DNA of 64,000 nt from Oscillospiraceae bacterium (GTDB lineage Bacteria > Bacillota > Clostridia > Oscillospirales > Oscillospiraceae). The stretch spans positions 62,001 to 126,000 of the forward strand of contig WQWC01000001.1 of the NCBI GenBank assembly GCA_009785525.1. Direction: 5' to 3'. Both the position numbers and the translations under genes were made by a program. Under the pieces are notes generated by a model, which saw nothing but the letters and a program-made list of their open reading frames with translations, had not been told where the DNA came from and made no database searches. Below are positions 25,698-34,316 of this stretch, in pieces (the stretch's first letter is position 1; each line of letters starts with the position of its first letter).

Positions 25698-27146
25698 ATG
25701 TCGCTTATAAACATCGAAAACTTAACTTTCGCCTATGATGGCAGTTATTATAATATTTTTGAAAACGTGAGTTTTCAGATCGACACAGACTGGCGGCTCG
25801 GCTTCTGCGGCCGCAATGGACGAGGCAAGACTACTTTTCTGAAACTCCTAATGGGCGAATATGAATACTCCGGCGTGATTTCGTCTGGCACTCAGTTTGA
25901 CTACTTCCCCTACCCTGTCGAAGACGCATCGCTGAACACGCTGGAGATTTTGCAGTCCATCGCTAAGGCGGCGCAGACTTGGCAGATTCAAAAAGAACTC
26001 GCAAAACTCGCGGTAGATGAGGATGCTCTATACCGCCCGTTTGAAACGCTGTCGAGCGGCGAACGAACAAAAATCCTGTTGGCGGGATTGTTCCTGCGCG
26101 GGCATAATTTTCTGCTAATTGACGAGCCTACGAATCACCTGGACATGACCGCACGTGAAATCGTTGCGCGGTATCTTAATAGCAAATCCGGTTTCATACT
26201 GGTATCCCATGACCGTGCATTCTTGGACGCCTGTGTGAACCATGTCTTGTCAATCAACAGAGCAAACATCGAGATTCAGCAGGGAAGTTTTTCCTCCTGG
26301 TTTTTGAATAAAGAGCGCCGGGATAACTATGAGCTTGCGGAGAACCAAAAACTCAAATCAGAGATCAAGCGCCTCGAAAAGACAGCCAGGGAAAAGGCCG
26401 AGTGGTCTGACAAAAAGCACGAATCCTCTCAGCATGATTTTTTCCGTGCAGAGGCCGCTAGAGTAATGAAGCGAAGTAAAACCATCGAAGGACGCCGACA
26501 GCGCGCGATAGAGGAAAAATCCGCACTGCTGAAGAATATTGAAGCCACCGATAGTCTGAAAATCCACCCGCTGAAATATCGTTCGGACAGGTTGCTGTCA
26601 TTTGATAATGTTTCCATCTTCTATGGCGAAAAAACAGTCTGTCGAGACGTGAGTTTTACTCTCAATCAGGGCGACAGACTCGCGATATCAGGCGGCAATG
26701 GAAGTGGAAAGAGCAGTATATTGAAGCTCATTCGCGGTGAAGATATCGCTTTCACCGGAAATGTAAATATCGGTAGCCGATTGATTATTTCCTATGTCCC
26801 ACAGGACGCGTCATTCTTAACCGGGGATTTGCGCGATTACGCCGAGACTGCGGGGGTTGACGAATCGTTGTTCAAGGCAATCCTGCGCAAACTTGATTTC
26901 TCACGCGGTCAATTTGAAAAAGACATGGCAGATTTCAGCGCCGGGCAGAAGAAGAAAGTCCTGCTGGCCCGCAGTTTGTGTGATTCCGCGCATGTCTATA
27001 TTTGGGATGAGCCGTTGAACTACATTGATGTGCTGTCTAGGATTCAGGTTGAGGAATTGATCACCGCCTATCAGCCGACTATGATTTTTGTGGAGCATGA
27101 CAGGGCTTTCCAGGATAATATTGCGACTAAGATAGTCACGCTTTAA
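25698..27146 (+). CDS. Lsa-family ABC-F ribosomal protection protein
   Basis: Cytosolic twin-ATPase without membrane segments, 482 residues. The N-terminus (MSLINIENLTFAYDGSYYNI) is of the Lsa type. Cassette 1: Walker A GRNGRGKTT, signature LSSGERTK, Walker B LLIDEPTNHLD. The linker (about residues 185-275) is rich in Lys and Glu with coiled-coil character. Cassette 2: GGNGSGKSS, FSAGQKKK, then VYIWDEPLNYID. Lsa proteins bind the ribosomal E site and displace lincosamides, streptogramin A and pleuromutilins, so resistance to these is likely (inference). The GGAGG site is 7 nt before the ATG. The stop overlaps that of the convergent tsaC-like gene by 4 nt. Confidence 0.9.
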   Translation: MSLINIENLTFAYDGSYYNIFENVSFQIDTDWRLGFCGRNGRGKTTFLKLLMGEYEYSGVISSGTQFDYFPYPVEDASLNTLEILQSIAKAAQTWQIQKELAKLAVDEDALYRPFETLSSGERTKILLAGLFLRGHNFLLIDEPTNHLDMTAREIVARYLNSKSGFILVSHDRAFLDACVNHVLSINRANIEIQQGSFSSWFLNKERRDNYELAENQKLKSEIKRLEKTAREKAEWSDKKHESSQHDFFRAEAARVMKRSKTIEGRRQRAIEEKSALLKNIEATDSLKIHPLKYRSDRLLSFDNVSIFYGEKTVCRDVSFTLNQGDRLAISGGNGSGKSSILKLIRGEDIAFTGNVNIGSRLIISYVPQDASFLTGDLRDYAETAGVDESLFKAILRKLDFSRGQFEKDMADFSAGQKKKVLLARSLCDSAHVYIWDEPLNYIDVLSRIQVEELITAYQPTMIFVEHDRAFQDNIATKIVTL

Positions 27147-28150
27147 GGTTCAATCACCCGATAACCGCTTGCTTTCAGCAGGCGGTTCATTATTGCCGCG
27201 CCGAGTCCGGTTTCATCGAAGCTCTCGCTGTAAATCGCGTCTATATCGTGTTCGTCAAATTCCCGCAAAGCGTCGTATAATCTCTTCGCGATTGATTCGA
27301 CGTCATTTCCCGCGCCACAAGTTACGACGACATCGGCATTGTATTTTGAGCTATTTTCTTCCGTTACAAGAACTCCGACTTTCTTTCCTTGGGTCTTTGC
27401 CTCATTTATCACATATTGAAAGAATATGTCATCACCTTTCACGATACTCATCGGCGCTTTGGGAGAATAGTGTTTGTACTTCATCCCCGGTGATTTTGGG
27501 GCAGATTCGGCATTTTCGGGTGATTTGTGAACTATCACTTCCCTACCAATGACGGCTTCGATTGCCTCTTTACTAACACCGCCGGGACGCAGAATTACAG
27601 GGGGCTCAACGGTGCAGTCAAGCACCGTTGATTCAAGACCAATTTGCGCCTCCCCGCCATCAACAATTCCAGCAATTTTCCCGGTTAAATCATCCGCAAC
27701 ATGCCGTGCCGTTGTGGGGCTCGGTTTTCCAGATATATTGGCGCTTGGCGCGGCGATTGGCAGATTTACTTTCTTTAACAATTCAAGCGCAACCGGGTGC
27801 GACGGTATTCTGACGCCGACGGTATTGAGTCCGGCAGTTACTTTGTCGGATAGGCTTGCATGTTTCGGCAGCACGATTGTAAGCGGCCCCGGCCAGAATG
27901 CCTCCATTAATTTCCTTGCCATGTCCGGAATTTCTGAAACGACATTTTCCAACTGTGAAATATCCCCGACGTGAACGATCAATGGATTATCACCCGGCCT
28001 GCCCTTGGCTTCGAAAATTTTGGCAACAGCCTCGTCACTTGTCGCGACTGCGCCCAATCCGTAGACGGTTTCTGTCGGGAATGCCACGACCTCATTTTTA
28101 CGCAGCAGATCCGCCGCTTCTTCTAATGTTAATGCGCAATTAGTTTCCAA
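27143..28150 (-). CDS. Threonylcarbamoyl-AMP synthase (Sua5 type)
   Basis: Makes threonylcarbamoyl-AMP from threonine, bicarbonate and ATP for t6A37 tRNA modification. The 335 residues give the YrdC core (AFPTETVYGLGA, KGRPGDNPLIVH, PSANISGKPSPT) plus the C-terminal Sua5 domain, which the shorter TsaC form lacks. Sua5/YwlC in Bacillus has this layout. It is a single gene read toward the ABC-F gene. Confidence 0.93.
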   Translation of the reverse strand: METNCALTLEEAADLLRKNEVVAFPTETVYGLGAVATSDEAVAKIFEAKGRPGDNPLIVHVGDISQLENVVSEIPDMARKLMEAFWPGPLTIVLPKHASLSDKVTAGLNTVGVRIPSHPVALELLKKVNLPIAAPSANISGKPSPTTARHVADDLTGKIAGIVDGGEAQIGLESTVLDCTVEPPVILRPGGVSKEAIEAVIGREVIVHKSPENAESAPKSPGMKYKHYSPKAPMSIVKGDDIFFQYVINEAKTQGKKVGVLVTEENSSKYNADVVVTCGAGNDVESIAKRLYDALREFDEHDIDAIYSESFDETGLGAAIMNRLLKASGYRVIEP

Positions 28151-28172
28151 TATTTTACTCCGTTTTTCCTAT

Positions 28173-28403
28173 TCAACCGCCGATTATTACCGGGTGGATT
28201 TTTATGATGTCTCCATCAGACAAACGGTGACTTTTCTGGATTAAATCCCCATTCAGCACGACAACACCCGCTTCGTCCCGCGGAATCCCGGCGGCGATTA
28301 TCGCATCGGTTACTGTAGAATCGTCCGGCATCCCGGTTAGCAGAATGACACGCCGATCTAGCCACCGCGCGGCCCAGCTACCGATTTCAACGGTGATGGT
28401 CAC
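28173..28403 (-). CDS. MoaD/ThiS-like sulfur-carrier protein
   Basis: A 76-residue beta-grasp protein ending in the conserved Gly-Gly (HPVIIGG), the site of adenylation and thiocarboxylation. Start GTG 28403 overlaps the AOR stop (GTGA), so it is coupled to the AOR gene. In this place it likely supplies sulfur to the pterin cofactor (tungsto-pterin) of the AOR enzyme; a ThiS role is less likely given the neighbours. Confidence 0.85.
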   Translation of the reverse strand: MTITVEIGSWAARWLDRRVILLTGMPDDSTVTDAIIAAGIPRDEAGVVVLNGDLIQKSHRLSDGDIIKIHPVIIGG

Positions 28404-30172
28404 TCTATCTCCTCCACTGACTCCAGCTCTGCGATTTTCTCGCGGTATTTCATCAAAATTTCCCGTGCCAAGTCTTCGTCAAGTCGGCCGTGCATTGACG
28501 GTGTTTCAAAAAACCGTTTCGGCAGCCGGATATCTTGCAGATCGAAACCCATTCGTTTTTTAATCCGCAGCTTGACGGCATAAATCCGGCGGGCGATAGC
28601 CGTCAGGTCATCGTCGGTCATCTCCTGCCCGATACCCGCGAAAGCTGACAAAATCGTCTCGCGGTCGTACACCTTGCGTGAAAACAGGCAAATTGTCAGC
28701 GAGTTGAGCATACAACGCTCCAACTCTTCTTTCAATAGCGCCTCCGCCATTTCATCGGGATTGACCTCGCCGTCTATCGGCAGTCCCTGATCCAGCGAAT
28801 ACCCACCATTGCACAGGTGCGAATGCCGCGCACCGACAGCCGCACCTATAAGTGAACCATACCCTGTGTGATATCCCGCCATCTCATTCCCAGCAACCTG
28901 CATGGCGAAATCTTCCCCGCCGTAAATCTCCGACGCACGCTTGACGCCGAGACCGAGATTTTTGTAAAACTCATTCACGCCGTCCGCAATATAACTGACC
29001 GCAGCGCGGTATCCCTGCGAACTGCCGAATTTAAGCGGCACGATTGTGTCGTTGAGAGACACAAGTCCCCTCTCTAAAGCCTCCGTCGCCCAGCCGAGAA
29101 CTACTCCCGTGCTCATCGCATCTAGTCCCGCGAGTTCAACATCCTCAATCAGCTCCAGAATGTCTTTCGGGTCGCCGATGCCGAGGAACGTTCCCAGGGC
29201 GAAAATCAGCTCATAATCATAGCCGACTGATACCGTTTCATATTCATGCCCGTGCGCCGCAAACTCACGTCTGAACTGGCCGATATGTATACACCCCACA
29301 GGACACCCGGAACAGGCGACTTTTCTGACCAGATATTCCAGCGAAAACGTCTCACCTGAAATTTTGTCGGCGTGTTCAAATCTGTTTTGCTGCATATTCA
29401 GCGTTGGCAAAGCCCCCGCCGCATTTAATGGGGCGACATTTATCGGCGTACCGGTGTCGTGGTATTTTGCCATGACATCGCTTTTTGTACATGTCTCGTA
29501 GATATTCCGATATACCTTGAAATATTTCGCAAAATCCTGAATCAGCATCTCCCGGCTGCCGACAACGCTGATGGCTTTCAAGTGTTTTGAACCAAATACC
29601 GCTCCCAGCCCCATACGTCCGAAATGGCGATAGCGGTCAACCGATACGCAGGCGTATGACACCTGATTTTCACCCCCGCGCCCGATACGAATGATAGACC
29701 GCTTCCCGGCGTATTGCCGCTCTTCGTCACGGATGATACGGCCTACGTTATCTTTCTCACTCCCCCAAAGCGGCCGCGCATCACGGAACTTCACATCATG
29801 CGGTGAAATCGCGAGATAAGTCGGTTTCGCTGCTCTGTTGACGATTACAATCGCGTCAAATCCGGCTGAAAACATCGACAACGCGAGTCTGCCCCCGGCG
29901 TATGTTTCGCCGAGTTCCCCGGTCAACGGCGAGATGAACATAGCGACTGCTTTAGTGATAACCGGATATATTGTCGATAACGCACCTATCGCGAACACAA
30001 TGGGCTGTGCTGGATCAAGGGGTGACAATTCCGGTCGCATGGTTTCCTCAAGCAGCTTTGACGCGACGCCGACTCCACCCATATATTGCTTTAAATCCTC
30101 GCGCTCAACAATCAGCACTTGCTGTTCTTTCATATCCACGTATAACACGCGTACAGTTTTTTCGTAAATCAT
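28400..30172 (-). CDS. Aldehyde:ferredoxin oxidoreductase (tungsten enzyme)
   Basis: Oxidises aldehydes to acids, or the reverse, with ferredoxin; uses a tungsten bis-pterin and one [4Fe-4S] cluster. Of 590 residues, Cys287, Cys290 and Cys294 (CSGCPVGC) and a later Cys in LTICLF serve as cluster ligands. The N-terminal pterin domain has YAGGRLAL and RIGRGGENQVSYACV. It is preceded, with an ATGA overlap, by a four-cluster ferredoxin and followed by a MoaD-like gene: an AorB-AorA-MoaD operon. Likely roles are aldehyde detoxification or amino-acid fermentation side reactions. Confidence 0.92.
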   Translation of the reverse strand: MIYEKTVRVLYVDMKEQQVLIVEREDLKQYMGGVGVASKLLEETMRPELSPLDPAQPIVFAIGALSTIYPVITKAVAMFISPLTGELGETYAGGRLALSMFSAGFDAIVIVNRAAKPTYLAISPHDVKFRDARPLWGSEKDNVGRIIRDEERQYAGKRSIIRIGRGGENQVSYACVSVDRYRHFGRMGLGAVFGSKHLKAISVVGSREMLIQDFAKYFKVYRNIYETCTKSDVMAKYHDTGTPINVAPLNAAGALPTLNMQQNRFEHADKISGETFSLEYLVRKVACSGCPVGCIHIGQFRREFAAHGHEYETVSVGYDYELIFALGTFLGIGDPKDILELIEDVELAGLDAMSTGVVLGWATEALERGLVSLNDTIVPLKFGSSQGYRAAVSYIADGVNEFYKNLGLGVKRASEIYGGEDFAMQVAGNEMAGYHTGYGSLIGAAVGARHSHLCNGGYSLDQGLPIDGEVNPDEMAEALLKEELERCMLNSLTICLFSRKVYDRETILSAFAGIGQEMTDDDLTAIARRIYAVKLRIKKRMGFDLQDIRLPKRFFETPSMHGRLDEDLAREILMKYREKIAELESVEEIE

Positions 30173-30576
30173 ATAGCGTCCTCCAGAGAAAGGCAGTCAT
30201 GCGGGCAGTAGCGCACGCACAATCCGCAGTGATGACATATTATCGGCTGTTTCAAGTCCTCGTCAAAATCCACCGCGCTGACAATGCAGGCCGATACACA
30301 GCGGCGGCAGCCTATGCATTTGGTTTCTTCCAATAGAACACCGCCGCCCTTTCTTCGCAGCAACGCGTTTGCCGGGCAAGCCTCGGCACAAGCCGGGTCA
30401 AGGCAGGCGTGACAGACGGTTTCGACAAATTTCCCGGCAATCCCGCCATATGTCCGGATTTTTATGCAGCTTTTTTGAAGTGAATGGCTTTTCCGATTAA
30501 CCGCTGCACAGACAAGCACACAGGAAAAGCAGCCTATGCACTTGGACATATTACCTGTTTTTAATACTTTGGCCAT
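30169..30576 (-). CDS. AOR-associated ferredoxin-type electron-transfer subunit
   Basis: A 135-residue protein with four [4Fe-4S]-type Cys groups: CIGCFSCVLVC, CHACLDPACAEAC, CIGCRRCVSAC and CHHCGLCVRYC. The start is ATG 30576, with GGAGG 7 nt upstream; the frame extends further to 30675 without support. It resembles the AorB polyferredoxin that passes electrons between the AOR subunit and soluble carriers. Confidence 0.9.
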   Translation of the reverse strand: MAKVLKTGNMSKCIGCFSCVLVCAAVNRKSHSLQKSCIKIRTYGGIAGKFVETVCHACLDPACAEACPANALLRRKGGGVLLEETKCIGCRRCVSACIVSAVDFDEDLKQPIICHHCGLCVRYCPHDCLSLEDAI

Positions 30577-30599
30577 ATGAGTACCTCCGCTTATTGTTT

Positions 30600-30660
30600 G
30601 TAGGGTGCGGCAACCTGACGCACCGTTGTTGCAAAAACCTGTAGGGGCGCATTCTGCCGC
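30600..30660. repeat. Dispersed repeat, copy 3, with GTGCG hairpin
   Basis: Two parts: the GGTGCG/CGCACC hairpin (about 30604-30625) and GTAGGGGCGC at 30641-30650. A second hairpin, ATCC-ACCATAGGAT-like, follows near 30667-30685. The region 30577-30741 between glk and the AOR operon holds only these repeats; no strong promoter was seen for the AOR operon. Confidence 0.55.
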
Positions 30661-30741
30661 TCGCAATCCAACCATAGGATGGATGATGGACGTGGAACTA
30701 TCCCGCCCTTACGGGGCATTACAGTAGGCGCAGTACACGAG

Positions 30742-31677
30742 TCACACCGCAAGCATCGCCGCGCCGATTATTCCAGCGTCGTTGCCTAGTTCCGCGATTA
30801 CAATCTTCGTCTTCAACTCACCGCCGTATATTTGCGCGGCTACCATTTCTGTGATCGGCGTTAGAATTCTATCCCCTTGCGCGCAGATTCCGCCGCCTAG
30901 TGCGATCGTTTCCGGCTGCAACATGTTGGCAATATTTGTCAATCCGCACGCGACATATTCTAAGTATTTCCAAATTACCATTTGCGCCGCTTCATCCCCC
31001 CAGTCCGCCGCGTCAAACACGGCTTTGGCGGTCGTAATCTGATTAAAATTCTCGGCAAGGCGGGATTGCGGCATACTAATCGCCGCCGTTTTTGCCAGGC
31101 GAATCAGCGCTGTTGCCGATGCATAGACCTCCCAGCAGCCTTTGCGCCCGCATGAGCACGGCTCACCATCGAAGCAAATCACTGTATGGCCAAGTTCCCC
31201 GCCGCCGCCATACGCGCCGCTGATGATCTTTTTGCCGAGTATAATCCCGCCGCCGACGCCTGTGCCCAGCGTGATTGTCACGGAGAAATCGCTGCCCTTC
31301 GCCGCGCCTGCGATATTCTCCCCCAACGCGGCACAATCGGCGTCATTTGCCAAGTAGACCGGCAGGGTGAACTCACGTTGCAGTTCAGCCCGGATATCGG
31401 CGTCTCTGAATTGCAGATTGCTTGAGTATATAATAATCCCGTTTTCGCTGTCACAAATCCCGGAACTTCCGACGCCGATTGCCGCCACCGATGCGGAATC
31501 CACCCCGCTATCGGTGATGATTTGTCTACACAACGACACAATATCGCTGACGACGCTCTGGAATCCGCGCTCGCTCAAGGTCGGGACGCTGGCTTTGTGT
31601 ATCAGCAAGCCGTCCGCTGTGACAACTCCGGCGGCTATGTTTGTACCGCCAAGGTCAATGCCTAAGTAGTGTTTCAT
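30742..31677 (-). CDS. ROK family sugar kinase (glucokinase type)
   Basis: Phosphorylates glucose or a related sugar with ATP. 311 residues from ATG 31677 (AGGAG 7 nt upstream). ATP loop LGIDLGGTNIAAG at the N-terminus; the ROK zinc motif CSCGRKGCWE; the catalytic Asp in LANDADCAALGE. ROK repressors carry a helix-turn-helix, absent here, so it is a kinase. Confidence 0.9.
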   Translation of the reverse strand: MKHYLGIDLGGTNIAAGVVTADGLLIHKASVPTLSERGFQSVVSDIVSLCRQIITDSGVDSASVAAIGVGSSGICDSENGIIIYSSNLQFRDADIRAELQREFTLPVYLANDADCAALGENIAGAAKGSDFSVTITLGTGVGGGIILGKKIISGAYGGGGELGHTVICFDGEPCSCGRKGCWEVYASATALIRLAKTAAISMPQSRLAENFNQITTAKAVFDAADWGDEAAQMVIWKYLEYVACGLTNIANMLQPETIALGGGICAQGDRILTPITEMVAAQIYGGELKTKIVIAELGNDAGIIGAAMLAV

Positions 31678-31699
31678 GTTTTCGCTCCTGTTTTTTATC

Positions 31700-31729
31700 A
31701 TTATACCAAACAACCATGCAAAAACGCAA
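31700..31729 (-). promoter_or_regulatory. Glucokinase promoter
   Basis: Minus strand: -35 TTGCGT (31724-31729), 18-bp spacer, -10 TATAAT (31700-31705). Confidence 0.65.
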
Positions 31730-31768
31730 CCGGGAGAAAATTGCAGCTATACATGAAGGCGGGACAAC

Positions 31769-31888
31769 GTAGGGAACGATGCCCACATCGTCCCGTATAT
31801 TACGGCGTGTAGTTGCGGGGAACACGCAGGGGCGCATCCCCCAATGTACTATAGTATCCGCAGGGGCGACCGGGATGGTCGCCCCTAC
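31769..31888. repeat. GTAGGG dispersed repeats, copies 4 and 5
   Basis: Two units in a gene-free stretch (31678-32084): 31769-31796 (GTAGGGAACGATG/CATCGTCCCGT) and 31826-31888, which ends GGTCGCCCCTAC and has GCGACC/GGTCGC arms. The rest of the stretch is the two divergent promoters. Confidence 0.65.
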
Positions 31889-31954
31889 AAACTACCCGAC
31901 ACCTGCAAGTGACGGGATGATTACACTGAATTTGGCAAATCCAATAAATAACCA

Positions 31955-31983
31955 TTGCACACCTCAAGCATTTGTGGTATAAT
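31955..31983 (+). promoter_or_regulatory. Polysaccharide deacetylase promoter
   Basis: -35 TTGCAC (31955-31960), 17-bp spacer, -10 TATAAT (31978-31983). About 95 nt of leader follow, ending in TTGAGGTGAG before the ATG. Confidence 0.65.
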
Positions 31984-32084
31984 TTACTAAAATCGTCAGG
32001 ACGGTGTGGGGTATATTCTACGGCATAAACAAAATACCCGCCGACTGCGGAATATAACACACAAACAAATATTGAGGTGAGATT

Positions 32085-33578
32085 ATGAAAACCAGAAAAA
32101 CATTGTTATTATACTCGGTTGTTGTCCTGTTGCTGTTGCCTATTATCATATCAGTATCCTGCCGCATGGCAACGCAGGACGTGCATCCCGATGAAATCTC
32201 GCACGAAAGCCGGGCAGAACCCCTTCCGATGTTTGCACGAGCAGAGTATTTTGTCATCACCGAATTTGGCGAGATGAATCACATTCTTCAAAATGAGGGA
32301 CCGCTTGGCGTGTATATCCGCTATCCGCAATGGGGCGGGCGGACCGACCTTTATATACAAAGGTGGGCGTATGACACCTTTGACGCCGCCGTTGCGGATT
32401 TTGAGATAGCGCTGACCGAAGACCCGGACGCCCGGGGGACACTGAACATTCAGTTCGACTCACGCCTTGTGCACGACCGCTTCGCCTCAATAATAAAGCG
32501 CGGTTATTTTTCGCACACAGGTCTGGCACACCCGATGACTATCACCGAGACGTTTAATATCGACACCGTCGAGGACAGACTGCTGGCAAACGAGGATATC
32601 CTGGACTTCGGGCAGATGGATTTCATCCTTGAACTAATGGCTGAGAAACTCACGGAAACGCAGCCGGATGCCGAGCCATTTCTCGTGTATTTGGATGCTT
32701 CTTGGCTGTCTTATCTGTCGCTTTCCCCCAACAGCCTGGTCGTCATGCTGGCGCGAGGTGAGTTCCTGCCGGCTTACATAGGCTCGGTAAAAATAGAGCT
32801 GCCTTATGTGGCGTTGAGCACGGCGTTCCTGTTGTGGGATGTTTATACAGAACCTCCCGCATCTCCGCCAACAGAAGCCGCTCCCGCGACAGAGCCGCCA
32901 CGCGATACTGCACCTCCCTCGCCATCTGTCATAACGCCGCTGCCTGTGCAGCCACAGGAGTTAGACCCAAACCTCCCGATGGTCGCCTTGACGTTTGACG
33001 ATGGACCCTCCGGCTATACCGGCAAAATCTTAGATTTGCTGGAACAGCACGGCGGCAGGGCAACTTTTATGGTGCTGGGAAACCTGATAAATGCCCGGCA
33101 GGAGACGCTGACGCGCACCATCGCGCTGGGCAGTGAAGTTATCGGTCACTCGTGGGATCACCGGAACCTGACAAAACTCAGCGCGGCGGAAATCAGGGCT
33201 GAAATCAGCGATACAAGCGCGTTGATTGCCTCAGTCTCCGGGGTGTCTTGGCCGATGTTTCGCCCGCCTTACGGGGCATATAATGACACGGTGAAAGCAA
33301 TCGCGGCGGAGCTTGGGTACGCTATCATCTACTGGTCTGTGGACACGCTGGACTGGAAAAACCGCGACCCCGATTGGGTGTACAATGCCGTAATGAACGA
33401 CGTGGCCGATGGTGCAATCGTACTGATGCACGACATCCACGGCACCACGGCGGACGCGATGGCAAGAGTAATCCCGCGCCTGATTGAACAAGGATATCAG
33501 CTGGTGACAGTGTCGGAGCTACTGTACCACCGCCACGGTGTGCTGGAGCCGGGCAGAGTGTACTATAGCGGGAGGTAG
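32085..33578 (+). CDS. Secreted polysaccharide deacetylase, PdaC-like
   Basis: A 497-residue cell-envelope enzyme. Hydrophobic N-terminus (about residues 6-25), followed by Cys26 that does not fit a lipobox well, so it is a signal anchor or a poor lipoprotein signal. Residues about 50-255 resemble the DUF4163/DUF3298 domains of PdaC (LSLSPNSLVVML). A Pro/Thr-rich linker spans 256-296, then the NodB domain: LTFDDGP (Asp305, Asp306), HSWDH (His355, His359), FRPPYGAY at 392-399 and YWSVDTLDW. It should de-N-acetylate peptidoglycan, giving lysozyme tolerance (inference). Confidence 0.9.
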   Translation: MKTRKTLLLYSVVVLLLLPIIISVSCRMATQDVHPDEISHESRAEPLPMFARAEYFVITEFGEMNHILQNEGPLGVYIRYPQWGGRTDLYIQRWAYDTFDAAVADFEIALTEDPDARGTLNIQFDSRLVHDRFASIIKRGYFSHTGLAHPMTITETFNIDTVEDRLLANEDILDFGQMDFILELMAEKLTETQPDAEPFLVYLDASWLSYLSLSPNSLVVMLARGEFLPAYIGSVKIELPYVALSTAFLLWDVYTEPPASPPTEAAPATEPPRDTAPPSPSVITPLPVQPQELDPNLPMVALTFDDGPSGYTGKILDLLEQHGGRATFMVLGNLINARQETLTRTIALGSEVIGHSWDHRNLTKLSAAEIRAEISDTSALIASVSGVSWPMFRPPYGAYNDTVKAIAAELGYAIIYWSVDTLDWKNRDPDWVYNAVMNDVADGAIVLMHDIHGTTADAMARVIPRLIEQGYQLVTVSELLYHRHGVLEPGRVYYSGR

Positions 33579-33589
33579 AATTTGTACAA

Positions 33590-33640
33590 ACACAAAAGCG
33601 GATACTTCAAGATTGAAGCATCCGCTTTTGTGTCATTTTT
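33590..33640 (+). terminator. Deacetylase terminator
   Basis: A 21-bp stem (ACACAAAAGCGGATACTTCAA with its complement), loop GA, then CATTTTT. Strong. Confidence 0.85.
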
Positions 33641-33746
33641 ACTTATCCGCCTCAATCAAATCGCGGACGGTAACTTTGCCCGCTTCCGCATCGGCTATTG
33701 AACTTGCAAGACGCTCCTGATTCTTTTCACCGAAAAACGGATTGCA
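33639..33746 (-). pseudogene. C-terminal remnant of a RelB/DinJ-type antitoxin gene
   Basis: Directly after the stop of the DUF2284 gene, and in the same frame, the minus strand reads NPFFGEKNQERLASSIAD, then AEAGKVTVRDLIEADK and a TAA. This matches the end of RelB/DinJ antitoxins (NPFF-EENQERL-SIADLEAGK pattern). The N-terminal ribbon-helix-helix part is missing and no RelE toxin is adjacent, so it is a decayed toxin-antitoxin fragment. Confidence 0.6.
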
Positions 33747-34247
33747 TCAATTCAACCACACCGCCGCGTACCAGTTTTGCTCTTCCTCCTCGTCTTTCAG
33801 CGGCTTCAGTGGGAGTCCGAGCTTTTTCACTGTGGCAAACACGTCGATTCCAACGCTGTGGAACGCCGGGCGGGCGTGTTTTACGTCTCTGCAGGATTCG
33901 CCGTCTTTGCCTGCGCATTTTTCGCAGATGGCGCAATCCGACATAGAGAACACCAGCGCGTCGCCATCGAGATATGCCTCGCGCTCAACAGCATAGGCGG
34001 CTTTCTGCGCAATTTTCTTGTCGGGCGAGTGTATAATCAACACCGTTTTATATCGGCGCAGCAACGGCTCAAACTCCCCTGGTTTCAGGAATCCATCTTT
34101 TGACGGGCAGGTGCAGCCTTTCCCCCAATCGGCACAGCCGAACATGCATTTTAAGAGTGTCCTGCCATCGAATGCGATGTCATCCGGCGTCACGGCAACC
34201 GCGTGCTGTGCGCCTTGAGCGATTGCGATGTTTATGTATTTGTCCAT
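33747..34247 (-). CDS. DUF2284 predicted metal-binding protein
   Basis: A 166-residue protein from ATG 34247 (GGAGG 7 nt upstream). Cys-rich motifs CMFGCADWGKGCTCPS and CAICEKCAGKDGESC, with HARPAFHSVGID after them, are the DUF2284 pattern and could hold an iron-sulfur cluster or zinc. Function unknown; such genes are frequent in anaerobes. Confidence 0.82.
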   Translation of the reverse strand: MDKYINIAIAQGAQHAVAVTPDDIAFDGRTLLKCMFGCADWGKGCTCPSKDGFLKPGEFEPLLRRYKTVLIIHSPDKKIAQKAAYAVEREAYLDGDALVFSMSDCAICEKCAGKDGESCRDVKHARPAFHSVGIDVFATVKKLGLPLKPLKDEEEEQNWYAAVWLN

Positions 34248-34316
34248 AGTTAAACCTCCGTGAACAAGTATCCCCCGACCGTCCACGGACGACCGGGGGT
34301 GAACAACTTTCTTGTT

